Assembly: GCA_903907995.1 (NCBI GenBank)
Contig: CAIVQH010000012.1
Location: forward strand, 1 to 64,000
DNA length: 64,000 nt
Reading direction: 5' to 3'
Source of the DNA: an uncultured Verrucomicrobiota bacterium
GTDB taxonomy: Bacteria; Verrucomicrobiota; Verrucomicrobiia; Limisphaerales; UBA9464
Shown here: positions 63,759 through 64,000 of the stretch, piece after piece
How positions within the stretch are numbered: position 1 is the first letter of the stretch
Layout of the letters: each line of letters begins with the position of its first letter
Translations under genes and position numbers: made by a program
Notes under the pieces: generated by a model
Seen by the model: only the letters and a program-made list of their open reading frames with translations
Told to the model about the DNA's origin: nothing
The model's database searches: none

Positions 63759-64000
63759 ATGGCAACCCCATCCACACCGCCGTTCAGCAACTTCCGGGAT
63801 GCGTTCTGCCATCACTACCGCTGCTCGCCGGTAGAATTTGAGCGGAAGATGTTCTTCAAGACGCTCTATCCGTTCCGCTCCCTGCTGGCGCTGCCGATCT
63901 GGTGGTTCAACCGCGCGCTGTTTGCCATTGACCTCGATGTGGTCCAGGGGATGGGCAAATCCGCGACCAGGGAGGAATGCCAGTCGCTGCTGGAGGAATT
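63759..64000 (+). CDS. Unnamed verrucomicrobial family protein (member 3), partial
   Basis: Starts at ATG 63759 and runs off the window (80 codons visible). The order of motifs is that of members 1 and 2: FRDAFCHHYRCSPVEFERKMFF (aromatic-rich start with a cysteine), LYPFRSLLALPIWWFNRALF, IDLDVVQGMGKSATREECQSLLEE (the D....G.AT..E block). It lies 91 nt after member 2 on the same strand. Tandem placement suggests a local duplication. Confidence 0.7.
   Translation, partial: MATPSTPPFSNFRDAFCHHYRCSPVEFERKMFFKTLYPFRSLLALPIWWFNRALFAIDLDVVQGMGKSATREECQSLLEE

Overview
The window looks like chromosomal DNA of a member of Verrucomicrobiota (PVC superphylum). The evidence is circumstantial but consistent. 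It has high GC and ribosomal/EF-G genes that mostly lack obvious Shine-Dalgarno sites. It has a planctomycete/verrucomicrobial pair of a haem-containing DUF1549/DUF1553 protein and a DUF1501 Tat protein. Two secreted proteins have a C-terminal module like chlamydial OmcB. There are several very large secreted Ig-like, LRR and HAF-repeat proteins, and many palindromic intergenic repeats. I cannot fix the order; a Limisphaerales/Pedosphaerales-like lineage is a guess. The envelope gene content is unusually rich, while the core pathways present are ordinary.

Layout. 1-150: tail and right end of a probable ISL3-type insertion sequence, abutting the first OmcB-like lipoprotein gene. 180-4036: two OmcB-like proteins, a Cys/His/Asp lipoprotein and a VOC protein. 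4146-11055: a mixed set (CotH kinase, FAH-family dehydratase/hydrolase, DUF5722 glycosidase-like protein, YdcH, acyltransferase, APS-kinase-like P-loop protein). 11107-15012: a 1,301-residue LRR/Ig/LamG surface protein. 15263-17098: typA/bipA. 17496-21023: an FG-GAP/ASPIC protein and a lipoprotein trypsin-like protease. 21162-30811: three tandem paralogues of about 1,070 residues made of carboxypeptidase-regulatory-like domains. 30882-33401: aspartylglucosaminidase and photolyase. 33449-39315: one decayed and three intact HAF-repeat/Ig-like paralogues. 39416-46188: a small family protein, then the DUF1549/DUF1553 and DUF1501 genes bracketing two unknown genes. 46738-47290: an aquaporin with a one-base frameshift. 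47495-52746: rpsL-rpsG-fusA-rpsJ-rplC-rplD-rplW, stopping at a strong terminator where rplB would be expected. 53011-60721: radical SAM protein, ComB-like phosphatase, OGG-type glycosylase, PAP2-GT39 fusion, PabC-like and PabB. 60797-64000: SDR plus LarA-like pair and two members of an undescribed small protein family.

Themes. (1) Tandem amplification of secreted modular proteins. (2) Two genes whose natural ATG is followed by an A-run one base too long, which breaks the frame exactly at the signal peptide or first helix. (3) A collection of unrelated palindromic elements in gene-free gaps; two inverted copies near 46.3-46.6 kb show a compensatory base-pair change. (4) A leader sequence shared by rpsG and rpsJ inside the ribosomal cluster. 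No tRNA, rRNA, CRISPR array, prophage or replication origin was seen. Start codons were chosen by signal peptides and family conservation, because ribosome-binding sites are mostly uninformative here.
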